Notes under the pieces: model-generated
What the model saw: only the letters and a program-made list of their open reading frames with translations
The model's database searches: none
What the model was told of the DNA's origin: nothing
Assembly: GCA_944323745.1 (NCBI GenBank)
Contig: CALUTQ010000002.1
Location: 636,114-700,113, forward strand
Reading direction: 5' to 3'
DNA length: 64,000 nucleotides
From: Candidatus Avelusimicrobium pullarium
GTDB taxonomy: Bacteria > Elusimicrobiota > Elusimicrobia > Elusimicrobiales > Elusimicrobiaceae
Program-made: the position numbers and the translations under genes
Shown here: piece after piece, positions 8,673 through 17,093 of the stretch
How positions within the stretch are numbered: the stretch's first letter is position 1
Layout: the number at the start of each line of letters is the position of its first letter

Positions 8673-10154
8673 TTAATAGTGGGTTTTTTCCAACTCCTCT
8701 TCGGGCAGAGGCTGTATGGCATTTAAGCGGGACCAGAACTCGTCAATACTTTGGATACGTTCCCGCGGGTCTTCGCGCAAAGCGTCTTCCAGCAATTTAT
8801 CCACCTCTTTGGGTATACCCGGGGCCAAACGGGACGGCGGATACACTTTTTTGGTGGCAATATCAAAGCCTTTTACGCTCCAGGGCACCTGCCCCACCAG
8901 CGCTTCATACAAGCACAAAGCCAACGAGTACACGTCAGACTGTTTGCGCATAAAACCTTTTTGCTGTTCCGGCGCCATATACGCCGGCGTACCGGCCACG
9001 GTGCGGGCGCCGGTGTCGCCTTCCATACTTTTTTTGGCTACACCAAAGTCCATTACTTTGGCGGTGCCGTCTTCTTTAATCATAATGTTGCCGGGCTTTA
9101 AATCACAATGGATAATATCCTGCGAATGGGCGTAATGCAGGCCGCGGCACACATAGTCAAAAATGCGTTTGGCTTCCGAAAACGGAATGCGCCCGTCTAT
9201 ATCCAAACGGGTTTCCAGCGTTTGCCCGTCCACATATTCAAACACCAAATACAGGCTGCTTTCCGACTCAATAACCGTATAAATTTCCACAATGCACGGA
9301 TGACGCAAAAGCGCCACCATACGCGCTTCCGCCAAGAATTGTTCGCGCACGTATGCGCTGCGCACCAACTCGGGCCGTACGCGCTTAATGGCCACTTTGC
9401 GTTTGAGCACTTTATCATAAGCCTCATACACTTTACCCATACCGCCTTCGCCTATTTGCCGCAAAAAGTCGTACTGTTCTTTCACTTCCACCTCTTTGCG
9501 GTTAAAAGCCGTCTTGGGGCCGCGGCGAAACACGTCTTCATAACGCAAATACACAAAAATGGCAATGGCTACGATAATGGCCACAAAGTACACAATCAGC
9601 CACAGCGGCGTAGAATTTTGATTGCCGGAGGAAGGAGTTATCGGTTTGGCACGGGTTTTTTCGTCCAGTTCCCGTTTTACTTTTAACGCCAGCTGGGACT
9701 TGGGGGAAAGGCGCAATGCCTTATCCACGTCTATACGGCAGCGGTCATAATCTTTTTTCTGCAGGTAAGCCTGCGCCCGCAAAATATAAGCGCGCGCATC
9801 CTGCGGGGCCACAGCGATGGCCTCTCCTGCCGAATAAATGACGTCGTCATATTGCTGCAAGCCGTCATAAGCAATAGCCAAAAGAAGGTAAAAACGCTGG
9901 TCTAAAAAATTTTGGGAGGCCAGCTCGTTAATACGCCGTATGGTGCCGGCAAAATCTTTATTTTTAAGGCGGGCGTTTAAATTGGCAATTTCCGCATCGC
10001 GGGCCTGTTGGTCAAAAATCAACGGACGCGTCGCGCTGGTACTTTCGGAAAACGTCCCCCCCACCATCAGCGGCGCACCGCTTTGCGCAGGCGCGGCAAA
10101 CACGGCCGTCCCCGTAATCAAAAGAAGCAAGCAAAAACAGAGCCTTCTAAACAT
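8673..10154 (-). CDS. Membrane serine/threonine kinase with exported TPR domain
   Basis: 493 residues. Order: signal peptide (MFRRLCFCLLLLITGTAVFA), a tetratricopeptide-type helical region (about 45-160), one membrane helix (about 180-202, followed by basic residues), then a Hanks-type kinase domain (about 228-480). Visible kinase motifs are IGEGGMGKVYEA (glycine loop), VAIKR (lysine), HCDLKPGN (catalytic loop, Cys in place of Arg of HRD), MDFGVAKK (Mg-binding DFG) and MAPEQ. The layout puts the TPRs in the periplasm and the kinase in the cytoplasm, the reverse order of PASTA kinases. I choose the second of two close ATGs (10154, not 10160) because TAGAAT lies exactly six bases before it, predicting a leaderless mRNA. 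Confidence 0.85.
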   Translation of the reverse strand: MFRRLCFCLLLLITGTAVFAAPAQSGAPLMVGGTFSESTSATRPLIFDQQARDAEIANLNARLKNKDFAGTIRRINELASQNFLDQRFYLLLAIAYDGLQQYDDVIYSAGEAIAVAPQDARAYILRAQAYLQKKDYDRCRIDVDKALRLSPKSQLALKVKRELDEKTRAKPITPSSGNQNSTPLWLIVYFVAIIVAIAIFVYLRYEDVFRRGPKTAFNRKEVEVKEQYDFLRQIGEGGMGKVYEAYDKVLKRKVAIKRVRPELVRSAYVREQFLAEARMVALLRHPCIVEIYTVIESESSLYLVFEYVDGQTLETRLDIDGRIPFSEAKRIFDYVCRGLHYAHSQDIIHCDLKPGNIMIKEDGTAKVMDFGVAKKSMEGDTGARTVAGTPAYMAPEQQKGFMRKQSDVYSLALCLYEALVGQVPWSVKGFDIATKKVYPPSRLAPGIPKEVDKLLEDALREDPRERIQSIDEFWSRLNAIQPLPEEELEKTHY

Positions 10155-10160
10155 ATTCAT

Positions 10161-10166
10161 ATTCTA
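10161..10166 (-). promoter_or_regulatory. -10 element of kinase gene, leaderless type
   Basis: TAGAAT on the minus strand (10166 to 10161), then six bases, then the ATG at 10154. There is no Shine-Dalgarno sequence. Confidence 0.55.
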
Positions 10167-10238
10167 GCACAATATAACCTAAATTTGTCAGGCAAAGGCA
10201 ACCCGTGCCCAACAAAAGACAAAACCCCCCGCAATTAA

Positions 10239-10244
10239 TATAAT
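10239..10244 (+). promoter_or_regulatory. -10 element of murI, leaderless type
   Basis: Perfect TATAAT at 10239-10244, with AAGACA 17 bp upstream (10216-10221) as a weak -35. The murI ATG follows six bases after the hexamer, so the transcript would start at or next to the start codon. Confidence 0.6.
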
Positions 10245-10250
10245 AAATAT

Positions 10251-11048
10251 ATGAACACGCGTCCAATAGGGGTGTTTGACTCCGGCCTGGGCGGGCTGAC
10301 CATTTTAAAAACGCTTTCCAAGGCCCTGCCCAAAGAAAAGTTGATTTATTTCGGCGATACGGTCAACGTGCCTTACGGCTCCAAGTCCAAGGCGGCCGTA
10401 ACCCGCTTTTCGCTTGATATTGCCCGCTTTATGGAAAAACAGGGCGTCAAATTGATTGTGGTAGCCTGCAACACGGCTTCTGCCCTGGCTTTGGCCGAAC
10501 TGCAAAAGAAAATTTCCGTTCCCGTCATCGGCGTTATTTTCCCCGGCGCTATGAAAGCCGCCCAATGCACCAAAAACGGCAAAGTGGCCATCATCGCCAC
10601 CGAAGCTACCGTGCAAAGCAAGGCCTACCCCAAAGCGCTTAAACGCCTGGACAAGCGCATACGCACCTATCAGCGCGCGTGCCCCGTTTTCGTACCGCTG
10701 ATTGAAGAAGGCTGGATACACAAAACCGCGGGGCAATATATTATTGCCGACTATTTGGACGGCGTGGCCAAAAGCGGGGCAGACACCGTTATTTTGGGCT
10801 GCACGCATTACCCCGTTATCAAAAAACTGATTGCTGCCAAGCTGGGCAAAAACGTCAAACTGGTGGACTCGGCCGAAGTACTGGCGCAGGAAGTTAAAAC
10901 CCGTCTGACGCAAACCGACCAGTTAAACCCTTCCGGCCGCGGCAGTATGAAGATTTACGCCAGCGACGCACCGGCGCGTTTTAAACGGCTGGCCAAAAAC
11001 ATCTTGGGGCGCGAACTCAAACGCGTTTACCTTAAAAAATTAAACTGA
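10251..11048 (+). CDS. murI: Glutamate racemase
   Basis: Interconverts L- and D-glutamate in the cytoplasm, supplying D-Glu for peptidoglycan. The 265 residues match the family length. Landmarks: 'IGVFDSGLGGLTI' at the N-terminus, 'VVACNTASALALAEL' with the first catalytic Cys, and 'ILGCTHYPVI' with the second catalytic Cys and its His. The stop overlaps the next start (TGATG), so it is coupled to the downstream PgeF-family gene. The MurB gene lies 6 kb away, not in the same operon. Confidence 0.93.
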   Translation: MNTRPIGVFDSGLGGLTILKTLSKALPKEKLIYFGDTVNVPYGSKSKAAVTRFSLDIARFMEKQGVKLIVVACNTASALALAELQKKISVPVIGVIFPGAMKAAQCTKNGKVAIIATEATVQSKAYPKALKRLDKRIRTYQRACPVFVPLIEEGWIHKTAGQYIIADYLDGVAKSGADTVILGCTHYPVIKKLIAAKLGKNVKLVDSAEVLAQEVKTRLTQTDQLNPSGRGSMKIYASDAPARFKRLAKNILGRELKRVYLKKLN

Positions 11049-11737
11049 TGAAGCTGATCTCCGACCCCCGACTGCTTGCTTTAGGCGTTGTGCACGGCAC
11101 CACATTGCGCAATGCCGGCAATATGCGTTTGGCGCAAAACACCCGCACCCTATTTGACCAATTAAACATACCGGAAGAGAAAATTCTGCGCTTTAAACAA
11201 ATTCATTCCGACAAACTCGTCTGCGTTTCTTCCGCCGCGCAAATGCGCCAAATTCAAAACGGCCCGCTGCCCGAGGCCGACGGCTGGATCATCCGCGGAT
11301 ATGGTATGGGCGCGGCCATTTTGACGGCCGACTGCGTGCCGCTGATTGTATGGGACGAAAAAGCCGAAGTGGTCGGCCTTGCCCATTGCGGGTGGCGCGG
11401 CGTATCCGCCGCATTGCCCCGGCTGACGGCCGAAGCGGTGTTACGCAACGGCGGCAAAGGCCGTTTAAGCGCTTGGGCCGGCCCGCATATACAAAGCTGC
11501 TGTTTTGAGGTGCAGCAGGACGTAGCCGATTTATTCCCCGGCTGCGTACTGCATAAAAACAGCAAACTGTATGTAGATTTAAACCAAGAAATTGCCCGCC
11601 AGCTCACCGCCGTCGGGCTAAAAAAAGAAGACATTAAATTGCCTTATTACTGCACCTGCGGCGACAAAGAAAAATTTTTCTCTTACCGCAGGGACCACAC
11701 CAAAGACGCAATGCTTACGTTTGTCTACCGCCCTTAA
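11048..11737 (+). CDS. pgeF: YfiH/PgeF-family multicopper-like purine nucleoside enzyme
   Basis: Cytoplasmic protein of the former 'laccase domain' family (YfiH, LACC1). Characterised members act as purine nucleoside phosphorylase/adenosine deaminase, and E. coli PgeF edits wrong amino acids in peptidoglycan precursors. 229 residues. The metal-site residues are present: His in 'KQIHSD', Cys in 'TADCVPLIV', His in 'GLAHCGWRG'. The C-terminal 'FFSYRRD..T' is also typical. Coupling to murI by a TGATG overlap fits a cell-wall quality-control role, but that is context only. Its stop overlaps the end of the convergent antiporter gene by four bases. Confidence 0.85.
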   Translation: MKLISDPRLLALGVVHGTTLRNAGNMRLAQNTRTLFDQLNIPEEKILRFKQIHSDKLVCVSSAAQMRQIQNGPLPEADGWIIRGYGMGAAILTADCVPLIVWDEKAEVVGLAHCGWRGVSAALPRLTAEAVLRNGGKGRLSAWAGPHIQSCCFEVQQDVADLFPGCVLHKNSKLYVDLNQEIARQLTAVGLKKEDIKLPYYCTCGDKEKFFSYRRDHTKDAMLTFVYRP

Positions 11738-13035
11738 GCCTGCGGTCCTTGCTCGGGCTGCGGGGCAGGCTGTTCTGCCGCGGCGGCAGGCGTTGCCGAT
11801 GCGGTGCTATCTTCTGTGTGGCGGGCAAAAAATGTTCGTCCTATCCAACGCAGTCCGCCTTTTTCTATGCGGAAAGACATCAGGCTGGAAAGAATCACAC
11901 TAAAGAAAATGACGGAGTAAATAATATCCGGAATGACTTTGCCGTTTCCGTCCAGCTGCTGGGCAATCATCGCGGCCAGTACGGCGCTGACCAGCCCGTT
12001 GGGGCACATTGCCAGCATAACGGAACAGTCGCTGCGGGTGGTGCTTTTGCCTACGCACCAGTTGACGCACGGCGTACGCACCAGCAGTTTGACCAACGCA
12101 AAGAACAACCCCAGCAACACCAAATGTATTTCGCCAATGTGCATAGAAATACCCATATACACAAAAAACAGCGTTTTAAAAATAAATTCCACTTCTTCAA
12201 AAAAGCCTTTTTCGCCTTTGTTAAAAGGAATGGTGTTAAAATTCCATTTTTTAAGCCACAGCCGTTTTATCAGCCGTATATTGCCGGCCACCACGCCAAA
12301 AGCCAAGGTGGCAATGGCACCGTCCCCGCCCACCAGTTCGCTGACGCTGTAGACAAGCAGCACAAAAGCAAAAGTTAAGGAGACGGCATTTTCAAGCCCG
12401 CGCACACGGTTTAAAATGCGCATCCAAAAAAGCCCCGCCACGATGCTTAAAAGCAGGCCCAGCCCGAACGAGCGCAAAATATCCAGCCCCACGCCCTGGG
12501 CCGAAAATTTGCCCCCCTGCACAGCCACGCCCATCAGGGCCAAGGCCACCACAATGGAGTAAACCCCCGTCACGTTGGCTTCCAAAAAGAGAATGGTTTT
12601 TGTTTTATCGGCAATTTTTAATTTGTCCAGCAGCGGCGTAATGACGGCGGTGGAATTATCCGCCACGATGGAACCGATAATCAGCGCGTAAATCTGCGGT
12701 ATGCCCAGCACCAAATGCACCAGCCCCGCAATGACCAGCATAATCAGCCCGAAAGCCACCGTGGTCAACAAAAACCCGGGGCCCATCGCACCGCGCAGCG
12801 AAAGCACTTTAAACTCTATCCCGCTTTGAAACAATACCACAATTAAGGCCAGCGTGGTAAATATCTGCCCGGCCTGACCAAACATTTCCGGTTTGACGAT
12901 GCCGGTCAGCGGGCCCATAATCATCCCTAAAATCATCAGCGGCAGCACATCGGGCAGACGCGTTTTTTCAAATAAAGAAGAAAACACCTGCCCCAAAAAT
13001 AATACAACACCAATAAACAATATAGCCGAAGTCAT
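11734..13035 (-). CDS. Cation:proton antiporter, CPA superfamily
   Basis: Inner-membrane antiporter of about 12 helices, 433 residues. The segments 'LPLMILGMIMGPL' and 'FQSGIEF' are typical of the Na+/H+ exchanger fold. The ion-binding region reads 'IVADNSTAVITP' and 'LEANVTGV', where NhaP-type proteins often have a TDP motif, so the transported ion is uncertain. The C-terminus has a Pro/Ala/Gln-rich tail, probably cytoplasmic. I start at ATG 13035 because the membrane sequence begins there, seven bases after TATAAT; an upstream in-frame start would add a soluble, unrelated stretch. Confidence 0.8.
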   Translation of the reverse strand: MTSAILFIGVVLFLGQVFSSLFEKTRLPDVLPLMILGMIMGPLTGIVKPEMFGQAGQIFTTLALIVVLFQSGIEFKVLSLRGAMGPGFLLTTVAFGLIMLVIAGLVHLVLGIPQIYALIIGSIVADNSTAVITPLLDKLKIADKTKTILFLEANVTGVYSIVVALALMGVAVQGGKFSAQGVGLDILRSFGLGLLLSIVAGLFWMRILNRVRGLENAVSLTFAFVLLVYSVSELVGGDGAIATLAFGVVAGNIRLIKRLWLKKWNFNTIPFNKGEKGFFEEVEFIFKTLFFVYMGISMHIGEIHLVLLGLFFALVKLLVRTPCVNWCVGKSTTRSDCSVMLAMCPNGLVSAVLAAMIAQQLDGNGKVIPDIIYSVIFFSVILSSLMSFRIEKGGLRWIGRTFFARHTEDSTASATPAAAAEQPAPQPEQGPQA

Positions 13036-13136
13036 ATTCTTTATTATATAAAATACGCCTCTATGGGCCACGATGCGCAGCAGCCGCGGCACGCCCCTCT
13101 TGCGAAAAAGACGGAGATTTCGTTTAATAGAAAAAT

Positions 13137-14063
13137 ATGGAACACAAAGCAAAAATCTTATTGGCAGACGACAGTGCCGCCATTCGTATGCTGGTGTCCG
13201 AAATTTTGACCGACGCCGGCTTTACCGTCATCACTGCAGAGGACGGACAGGACGCGTTGGATAAAATCTACAAAGAAAACCCCGATTTGTTAATTCTGGA
13301 CTATGAAATGCCCCGAAAAACGGGCTTTGAAGTAGTGCAAGACGTGCGCAGCCACACCGGTTATTTGCACACCCCGATTATTATCTTTACGGCCGTGACC
13401 GACAAACACACCAAACTGGAAGGCCTGGGGCTGGACATTGACGACTATTTGACCAAACCCGCCGACGCAGACGAAGTGGTGGCCCGCGTAAAACTTTTGC
13501 TTAAACGCAATAAACAAAAAATGGACTGCAACCCGCTTACCCGCCTGCCGGGCAACCCATCCATTCAGGCCCGCATTGAGCAGGAAATTGTCTCCGGCCG
13601 TAAATTTGCCGTTTTGTACTGTGATTTAAACAATTTTAAATCTTATAACGATAAATACGGCTTCGGTGCAGGCGATAAAGTGCTTTTGGCTACCGCCAAG
13701 CTGATTGTGGACAGCGCCCAGCAGGATCCGCAGTCTTTTGTGGGCCACGTGGGAGGAGACGATTTTATTGTGGTGTGCGCCTTAGACAAGGCCGAACCGA
13801 TTGCCCAGCAAATTGTGGCCGGTATGAACCGTATGGGGCCTTCTTTCTATAACGATACGGACCGCGCCCAAGGTTATATGGTGTCGGTCAACCGTAAAGG
13901 GGAAAGCGAAAAATTCGGCTTTCTTTCCATTGGCATCGGCATCGTGCACAATTCCCTTAAAGAGCTTACTTCGTTTGCGCAGGTAAGCAATATCGGCAGC
14001 GAGCTCAAATGCCTGGCCAAAAAGCACGAAGGCAGTTATTACGCCATAGACAGAAGAAGCTGA
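13137..14063 (+). CDS. Response regulator with GGDEF domain (probable diguanylate cyclase)
   Basis: Two-domain protein of 308 residues. The receiver domain (1-125) has the acidic pair D11/D12, phosphoacceptor D55 in 'LILDYEMPRKTGF', a switch Thr in 'IFTAVTD' and Lys in 'LTKPADADE'. The GGDEF domain (about 130-305) has 'YCDLNNFKSYNDKYGF' (metal and substrate region) and the active-site loop GGDDF in 'HVGGDDFIVV', an allowed variant of GGDEF. It should make cyclic di-GMP when phosphorylated. No cognate kinase is adjacent. TTTAAT ends eight bases before the start, so the leader is absent or nearly so. Confidence 0.87.
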   Translation: MEHKAKILLADDSAAIRMLVSEILTDAGFTVITAEDGQDALDKIYKENPDLLILDYEMPRKTGFEVVQDVRSHTGYLHTPIIIFTAVTDKHTKLEGLGLDIDDYLTKPADADEVVARVKLLLKRNKQKMDCNPLTRLPGNPSIQARIEQEIVSGRKFAVLYCDLNNFKSYNDKYGFGAGDKVLLATAKLIVDSAQQDPQSFVGHVGGDDFIVVCALDKAEPIAQQIVAGMNRMGPSFYNDTDRAQGYMVSVNRKGESEKFGFLSIGIGIVHNSLKELTSFAQVSNIGSELKCLAKKHEGSYYAIDRRS

Positions 14064-14094
14064 TAAATTACAGTGCGTTTATGAATTTTGTTAT

Positions 14095-14619
14095 TTAAAA
14101 TTCATAAATTCTGCACTTTCCATCCCCGCAAGATCGATTAAATACACCGCCAAATGAAGCACAGGCTTTTTCAGCGGCTTTATTGTCATCATACGCATAA
14201 CACCAGTGCTTATTCTTATAGGTCGGGTTGTTTTGTTGCTCCAAAAAAAAGGACATTCCTGCCCCGTATGACTGACTGCCGGTACCTCGCCGACCGCAAT
14301 AGACATAATTTGTATCCGCCAAATTAACCATACAATTGCTGCTTTCCGGTAAGGTAACATCCAAATCCGTCAAATCTGTTGTATAACTGCCTGTTGCAAG
14401 CAGATAACGCTCCTGCGCATCTTTCAAGGTGCGACACCACACAAACAATTCTGTCATTCGGTTTTTAGTAACCGCCGTTTGATATTGCGGCAAAGCAATG
14501 GCAGCCAAAATGCCGATGATCAGTACCACCACCAAAAGTTCAATAAGCGTAAAACCGCCAAATTTGCGTTTTACAGGGGTTTTTAGCTCGGAAATGTTTT
14601 TTTGATAAATTTTGCTCAT
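14095..14619 (-). CDS. Type IV pilin/PulG-like protein 1
   Basis: 174 residues. The leader [22 protein letters not shown] is followed by [20 protein letters not shown], a canonical prepilin signal (cleavage after Gly, Glu at +5, hydrophobic helix). After it come [14 protein letters not shown] and a C-terminal domain with several Cys ('CYAYDDNKAAEKACASFGG'). Expected in the inner membrane and in a type IV pilus or type II secretion pseudopilus. I start at ATG 14619; an in-frame TTG two codons upstream is unlikely. The promoter is the T12-spacer type, and a 19-bp inverted repeat covers the start codon. The N-terminal 60 residues are nearly identical to those of the pilins at 22.8 and 23.5 kb, while the C-termini differ. 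Confidence 0.87.
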   Translation of the reverse strand: MSKIYQKNISELKTPVKRKFGGFTLIELLVVVLIIGILAAIALPQYQTAVTKNRMTELFVWCRTLKDAQERYLLATGSYTTDLTDLDVTLPESSNCMVNLADTNYVYCGRRGTGSQSYGAGMSFFLEQQNNPTYKNKHWCYAYDDNKAAEKACASFGGVFNRSCGDGKCRIYEF

Positions 14620-14643
14620 AGGCAAAATTTATCAAAAAAAAAA
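14608..14643. repeat. Inverted repeat centred on pilin start codon (copy 1)
   Basis: TTTTTTTGATAAATTTTGC, a six-base centre containing the start codon complement, and GCAAAATTTATCAAAAAAA form arms of about 19 bp with no mismatch. The right arm lies in the promoter and the left arm in codons 2-9. Confidence 0.8.
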
Positions 14644-14653
14644 AACGAGTCAA
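14626..14653 (-). promoter_or_regulatory. Pilin promoter with T12 spacer (copy 1)
   Basis: Read on the minus strand: TTGACT (-35, 14653-14648), CG, twelve T, GA, then TAAATT (-10, 14631-14626), a 16-bp spacer. Six bases separate the -10 from the ATG. Identical in layout to copies at 23.4, 24.0 and 53.0 kb. Confidence 0.7.
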
Positions 14654-14662
14654 CCCCTTATA

Positions 14663-14699
14663 AAACAAGCGCCCCGCTTACTTAACGGAGCGCCTGTTT
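14663..14699 (-). terminator. Terminator of the phosphohexomutase gene
   Basis: On the minus strand AAACAGGCGCTCCG pairs with CGGGGCGCTTGTTT (two mismatches) and is followed by a T-rich run. It separates the phosphohexomutase gene from the pilin promoter. Confidence 0.6.
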
Positions 14700-14716
14700 G
14701 TTTCACAAAATTTCCG

Positions 14717-16264
14717 CTATACACCAAAGTACTTGCGGCCTTCTGCAATAATTTCCTGCAGATGTTCTTGGCTGATAAACGTTTCGGCATAGAATTTTAA
14801 AATATTTTCCGTGCCGGAAGGACGCACCAAAAACCACGAGCTTTGCAAATATACTTTTATGCCGTCCGTGTCGCGTATGTTTTGCACTTTTTCACCGGCA
14901 ACGACAGCCAAGTCTTTTAAGTCTTCTTTCTTAAAGGACTGCACCTTCTTTTTCAGTGCTTCATCGGTAGGCACATCCACGCGGGTATAATAGGGCTTGC
15001 CATATTTTTGCGTAAGGTTATCGTAGAGTTTGGCTATGTCGCCGCATTTGGAAGCAATTTCCAGCAACAGGCACACGGCCAAAATGCCGTCCTTTTCCGG
15101 CGTCCAGCCGCTCATACTCATACCGGCGCTTTCTTCACCGGCCAAAATATAGCGCCCGTTTACAATGCCGTCCACAAAATATTTAAACCCGACGTTTACT
15201 TCGTCAATGCCGTAGCCGGCGTCTTGGGCGATACGGTCCAGCAGGGCCGTGGTGCCCAAGGTGCGCCCGATAAGCATATTTTCCTGCGGGCGGCGGGTTT
15301 TAATCAGATAGTCGGCCAACACGCACAAAGCGTGGTTGGGGGAAATCAGCCCTCCTGCCTTCGTGGCGCAGCCGAAGCGGTCGGCATCGGGGTCGCTGGC
15401 GCCGGCAAAATCATATTCGCCGTTTTTTACCAAATCAATCAGCGGTTTCATCGGATAGACAGAAGAAGGATCCATACGAATTTTGCCGTCGTGGTCTATG
15501 GGAATAAAATAAAAAGTAGGGTCTAAGGTTTCGTTGACGATGCGCATATTGTCCAAGCCGTACTTTTCTTTAATGGCGCGGTAAAAAGGCAAGCTGCTGC
15601 CGCCCAGCGGATGAATGGCCGCTTTCAAACCGGCTTTTTTGATAGCCGCAAAATCTACCATACGCCCTAAAGCGCTTACGTAGGGCGTAATTAAATCGGC
15701 CGTTACCACCAAGCCTTTTTGACGGGCTTGCGCCAAAGGCATACGTTTAATCTGCGACGGGTTTTTTAAATATTGATTGGCGTATTTTTCTATGCGGCCG
15801 GTCAATTCGCTGCCGGCGGGGCCGCCGTGGGACGGATTATATTTCAGCCCCATATCCTGCGGCGGGTTATGGCTGGCGGTGCCGTTTAAACAGGCACTGG
15901 CGCGGCCGTTTATAATTTCAAACGAAAATACCGGCGTAGGAAGCGGCATATCCGGCAGAATAACGGATAACCCGTTGCCGGCCAATACTTCCGCACACAG
16001 CTGTGCCACAGTCTGCGACATCAAACGCGTATCCCCCCCGCACAAGACCGGCCCTTTGACGCCGTCTTCCAAATGAATTTGCGCCACGGCTTGCGCAATG
16101 GCCAAAGCGTGGGCGGCGGCAAACCCGCGGCCCAGCTGCCCGCGGTGGCCCGAGGTGCCGAATTTAACGGGAGCTATATCCCCTTCCGGCTGCCAAAATA
16201 AGGTGCGTAGTTTTTCTACATCAATGCGTTCTTTGGTTAACGTTCCTGCCAGCGGACTGACCAT
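14717..16264 (-). CDS. pgm: Alpha-D-phosphohexomutase (phosphoglucomutase type)
   Basis: Moves phosphate between C1 and C6 of a hexose, most likely glucose, linking glycolysis to glycogen and envelope sugars. 515 residues in four domains. Motifs in order: 'KFGTSGHRG' (N-terminal), phosphoserine loop 'GTASHNPPQDMGLKYNP', metal loop 'DPDADRFG', sugar loop 'GEESAG', and phosphate loop 'RPSGTEN' near the C-terminus. This set resembles bacterial Pgm more than phosphomannomutase. The start at 16264 has GAGGGG about seven bases upstream. Cytoplasmic, Mg-dependent. Confidence 0.9.
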   Translation of the reverse strand: MVSPLAGTLTKERIDVEKLRTLFWQPEGDIAPVKFGTSGHRGQLGRGFAAAHALAIAQAVAQIHLEDGVKGPVLCGGDTRLMSQTVAQLCAEVLAGNGLSVILPDMPLPTPVFSFEIINGRASACLNGTASHNPPQDMGLKYNPSHGGPAGSELTGRIEKYANQYLKNPSQIKRMPLAQARQKGLVVTADLITPYVSALGRMVDFAAIKKAGLKAAIHPLGGSSLPFYRAIKEKYGLDNMRIVNETLDPTFYFIPIDHDGKIRMDPSSVYPMKPLIDLVKNGEYDFAGASDPDADRFGCATKAGGLISPNHALCVLADYLIKTRRPQENMLIGRTLGTTALLDRIAQDAGYGIDEVNVGFKYFVDGIVNGRYILAGEESAGMSMSGWTPEKDGILAVCLLLEIASKCGDIAKLYDNLTQKYGKPYYTRVDVPTDEALKKKVQSFKKEDLKDLAVVAGEKVQNIRDTDGIKVYLQSSWFLVRPSGTENILKFYAETFISQEHLQEIIAEGRKYFGV

Positions 16265-16368
16265 ATCTATCCCCTCACTTGCGTAAAATGCGCGCGGCGT
16301 TCTTGCGCGGCGCGTTCTCTTTTTCTATGATATGATATGTAATTAAATTTATCAACAAGGACTTGTGT

Positions 16369-17085
16369 ATGAAAAAACTGCTTGCCGCCTTTTTATTTGC
16401 TTTTGCTTTCGCGCTGCCTGCCAGCGCCAGTATGAACAGCGATTTTGCCGACCACTTTTCCGTCGGCGGTCTGGCTGACTATAACCGCGATATTTCTACA
16501 ATGATCGGCTTGGCCGATTTCCACACCGGCAAAGGGGTTACCTTCCCCGGGTTTGACATTGGCGCTTCCGTTTCCGCCGTAAAAACATCGTCCGGTAATT
16601 TTTCTTCCGAAGATTATCTTTATGCGCCTTTTATTACGGCCGAAACGCAGCTGCCCATTTTGGGTATGGGTATTGCCCTTCGCGGCACGCAGTATGACGG
16701 GTTCAAATCGTTGGGCGGCGGCCTGAAATGGCACGGCTCTTTGGCTTTGATTAACCTTTCCGCCGCGGCCTTTTACGACCGCTACGGCACGGACTATTAC
16801 GACGGAGACCACTATTCTGTGTCCGCCTCGGCTTCCGTCAACATATTGTTCCTGACCCCGTATGTGGGCATTGGCTACGACTACAGCGAACTGTCCACCA
16901 AAGGATTGGACAACTATCGTGATGAATGGGGGAATATCATTGGAAATCGCTCTACTTCTGACGGCGTGGTGCGCTATACCGCCGGCGTCAACTTTCACCC
17001 GCTGCCGCTGTTCTACGTATACGGTGCCTATACCTATACCAAATACAGCCAAGGCTTTCAGGGCGGTATCGGGCTGAACTTTTAA
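16369..17085 (+). CDS. Outer-membrane beta-barrel protein, YfaZ-like
   Basis: 238 residues with a signal peptide (MKKLLAAFLFAFAFALPASA) and alternating hydrophobic/aromatic strands to the end. It finishes 'YSQGFQGGIGLNF', the terminal Phe typical of barrels folded by BamA. No enzymatic motif. ATG 16369 has AAGGA about eight bases upstream; the TTG six bases earlier is not needed. TATGAT near 16330 may be its -10. The murB gene follows after eight bases, so the two may be co-transcribed. Function unknown. Confidence 0.7.
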   Translation: MKKLLAAFLFAFAFALPASASMNSDFADHFSVGGLADYNRDISTMIGLADFHTGKGVTFPGFDIGASVSAVKTSSGNFSSEDYLYAPFITAETQLPILGMGIALRGTQYDGFKSLGGGLKWHGSLALINLSAAAFYDRYGTDYYDGDHYSVSASASVNILFLTPYVGIGYDYSELSTKGLDNYRDEWGNIIGNRSTSDGVVRYTAGVNFHPLPLFYVYGAYTYTKYSQGFQGGIGLNF

Positions 17086-17093
17086 GGCCGCAT

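Noticed and set aside
14634..14645. Sequencing or assembly error in the A12/T12 tracts
   Set aside because: The same length occurs at four separate loci with conserved flanking promoter hexamers, which an assembly artefact would not produce.
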